Source: ZC4RG30 sp964455685 (GTDB lineage: Bacteria; Pseudomonadota; Gammaproteobacteria; Steroidobacterales; Steroidobacteraceae). From it: DNA of 13,166 nt. Position 1 is the first letter of the stretch, and each line of letters begins with the position of its first letter. This document shows, in pieces, positions 12,930 through 13,166 of the stretch. Location of the stretch: the NCBI GenBank assembly GCA_964455685.1, contig CAYVZE010000071.1, positions 1 through 13,166 of the forward strand. The letters are read 5' to 3'. The position numbers and the translations under genes were made by a program. A model generated the notes under the pieces. That model was not told the origin of the DNA and searched no databases. It was given only the letters and a program-made list of their open reading frames with translations.

Positions 12930-13166
12930 TCAGGCAAGTGCGTCCTGAGAACGCAATGCCGCAGCAGGGCGGACGCCTGACTGAGGCGGAGCCCGGAAGC
13001 GGATGGACCAGGGCAGGCAGAAGAAGAAGCAGAAAGCTTGACCGTGAACCTGGGGTGCAAAGTTGCTCTGGCCCTGCGAGGGGCCAGTCTCCGGAAAGGC
13101 CGGATCGATTCCGGCCCCCGCGATGGTGTGCACTCCGCTTCCGGCGGAGCTGCTGGAGCCCGCCTC
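12930..13166. other. gene-free, hairpin-rich tail of the window
   Basis: No gene is recognised in these 237 bases. Several short hairpins occur in a row: TGCGT (12940-12944) / ACGCA (12952-12956), CGCCT (12974-12978) / AGGCG (12984-12988), CCGGA (13101-13105) / TCCGG (13109-13113) inside an outer pairing of the GGGGCC near 13078-13083 with GGCCCC at 13113-13118, and CTCCGC (13133-13138) / GCGGAG (13144-13149) with loop TTCCG. The purine run around 13019-13036 and lower GC differ from the coding regions. A structured RNA, a dispersed intergenic repeat or the leader of a gene beyond the edge are all possible; none is shown. Confidence 0.3.

Noticed and set aside
12677..13060. 127-aa minus-strand frame over the right-hand intergenic region
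   Set aside because: No SD or recognisable domain, Ser/Arg/Ala-rich shadow composition, and it spans several hairpins.
13050..13125. tRNA gene suggested by the T-arm-like stem at 13099-13115
   Set aside because: No matching acceptor strand, anticodon arm or D-arm could be built upstream, the first T-loop base is A rather than T, and no CCA follows.

Overview
The window is high-GC bacterial DNA that most resembles the Xanthomonadaceae (Lysobacter, Luteimonas, Stenotrophomonas and relatives). Three things point there: two Ax21-like outer-membrane proteins, a family best known from that group; the 3' end of gyrB at the left edge, which suggests the dnaA-dnaN-recF-gyrB block near the chromosome origin; and a lone TonB C-terminal-domain gene close to gyrB. 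No IS element, integrase, CRISPR array, rRNA or convincing tRNA was seen. It reads as ordinary chromosome.

Layout: 1-270 is the end of gyrB (+). After a convergent, hairpin-rich gap there are four leftward genes at 340-4058: a secreted ankyrin-repeat protein, a secreted CAP/SCP-domain protein, a membrane diguanylate cyclase with a periplasmic sensor region, and a small exported TonB_C protein. The stop codon of the TonB_C gene directly abuts the start codon of the cyclase gene. Going right from 4330 are a CheD-family protein that has lost its catalytic cysteine and threonine, and then four small outer-membrane beta-barrel genes in two pairs: Ax21-like (4959-5507 and 5717-6352) and DUF481 (6476-7198 and 7195-7923). 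The second pair overlaps by 4 bases. A leftward plsC-type acyltransferase and alpha/beta hydrolase pair (7981-9428) converges on the barrels. It is divergent from acetoacetate--CoA ligase (9519-11513), which is followed by a class A acid phosphatase (11651-12589). The last ~580 bases hold no gene I recognise, only one possible 55-aa ORF and several hairpins.

Much of the window concerns the envelope: exported repeat and CAP proteins, a TonB-like domain, four outer-membrane barrels, a phospholipid acyltransferase and an exported phosphatase. Signalling is represented by the cyclase (c-di-GMP) and the CheD homologue. I found no new multi-gene defence or mobile system. The points most worth a second look are the degenerate CheD, the four-barrel tandem array with its regulatory DNA, the TonB_C/cyclase coupling, the acid phosphatase lacking its canonical motif aspartate, and two genes whose -10-like boxes sit at leaderless distance from the start codon.
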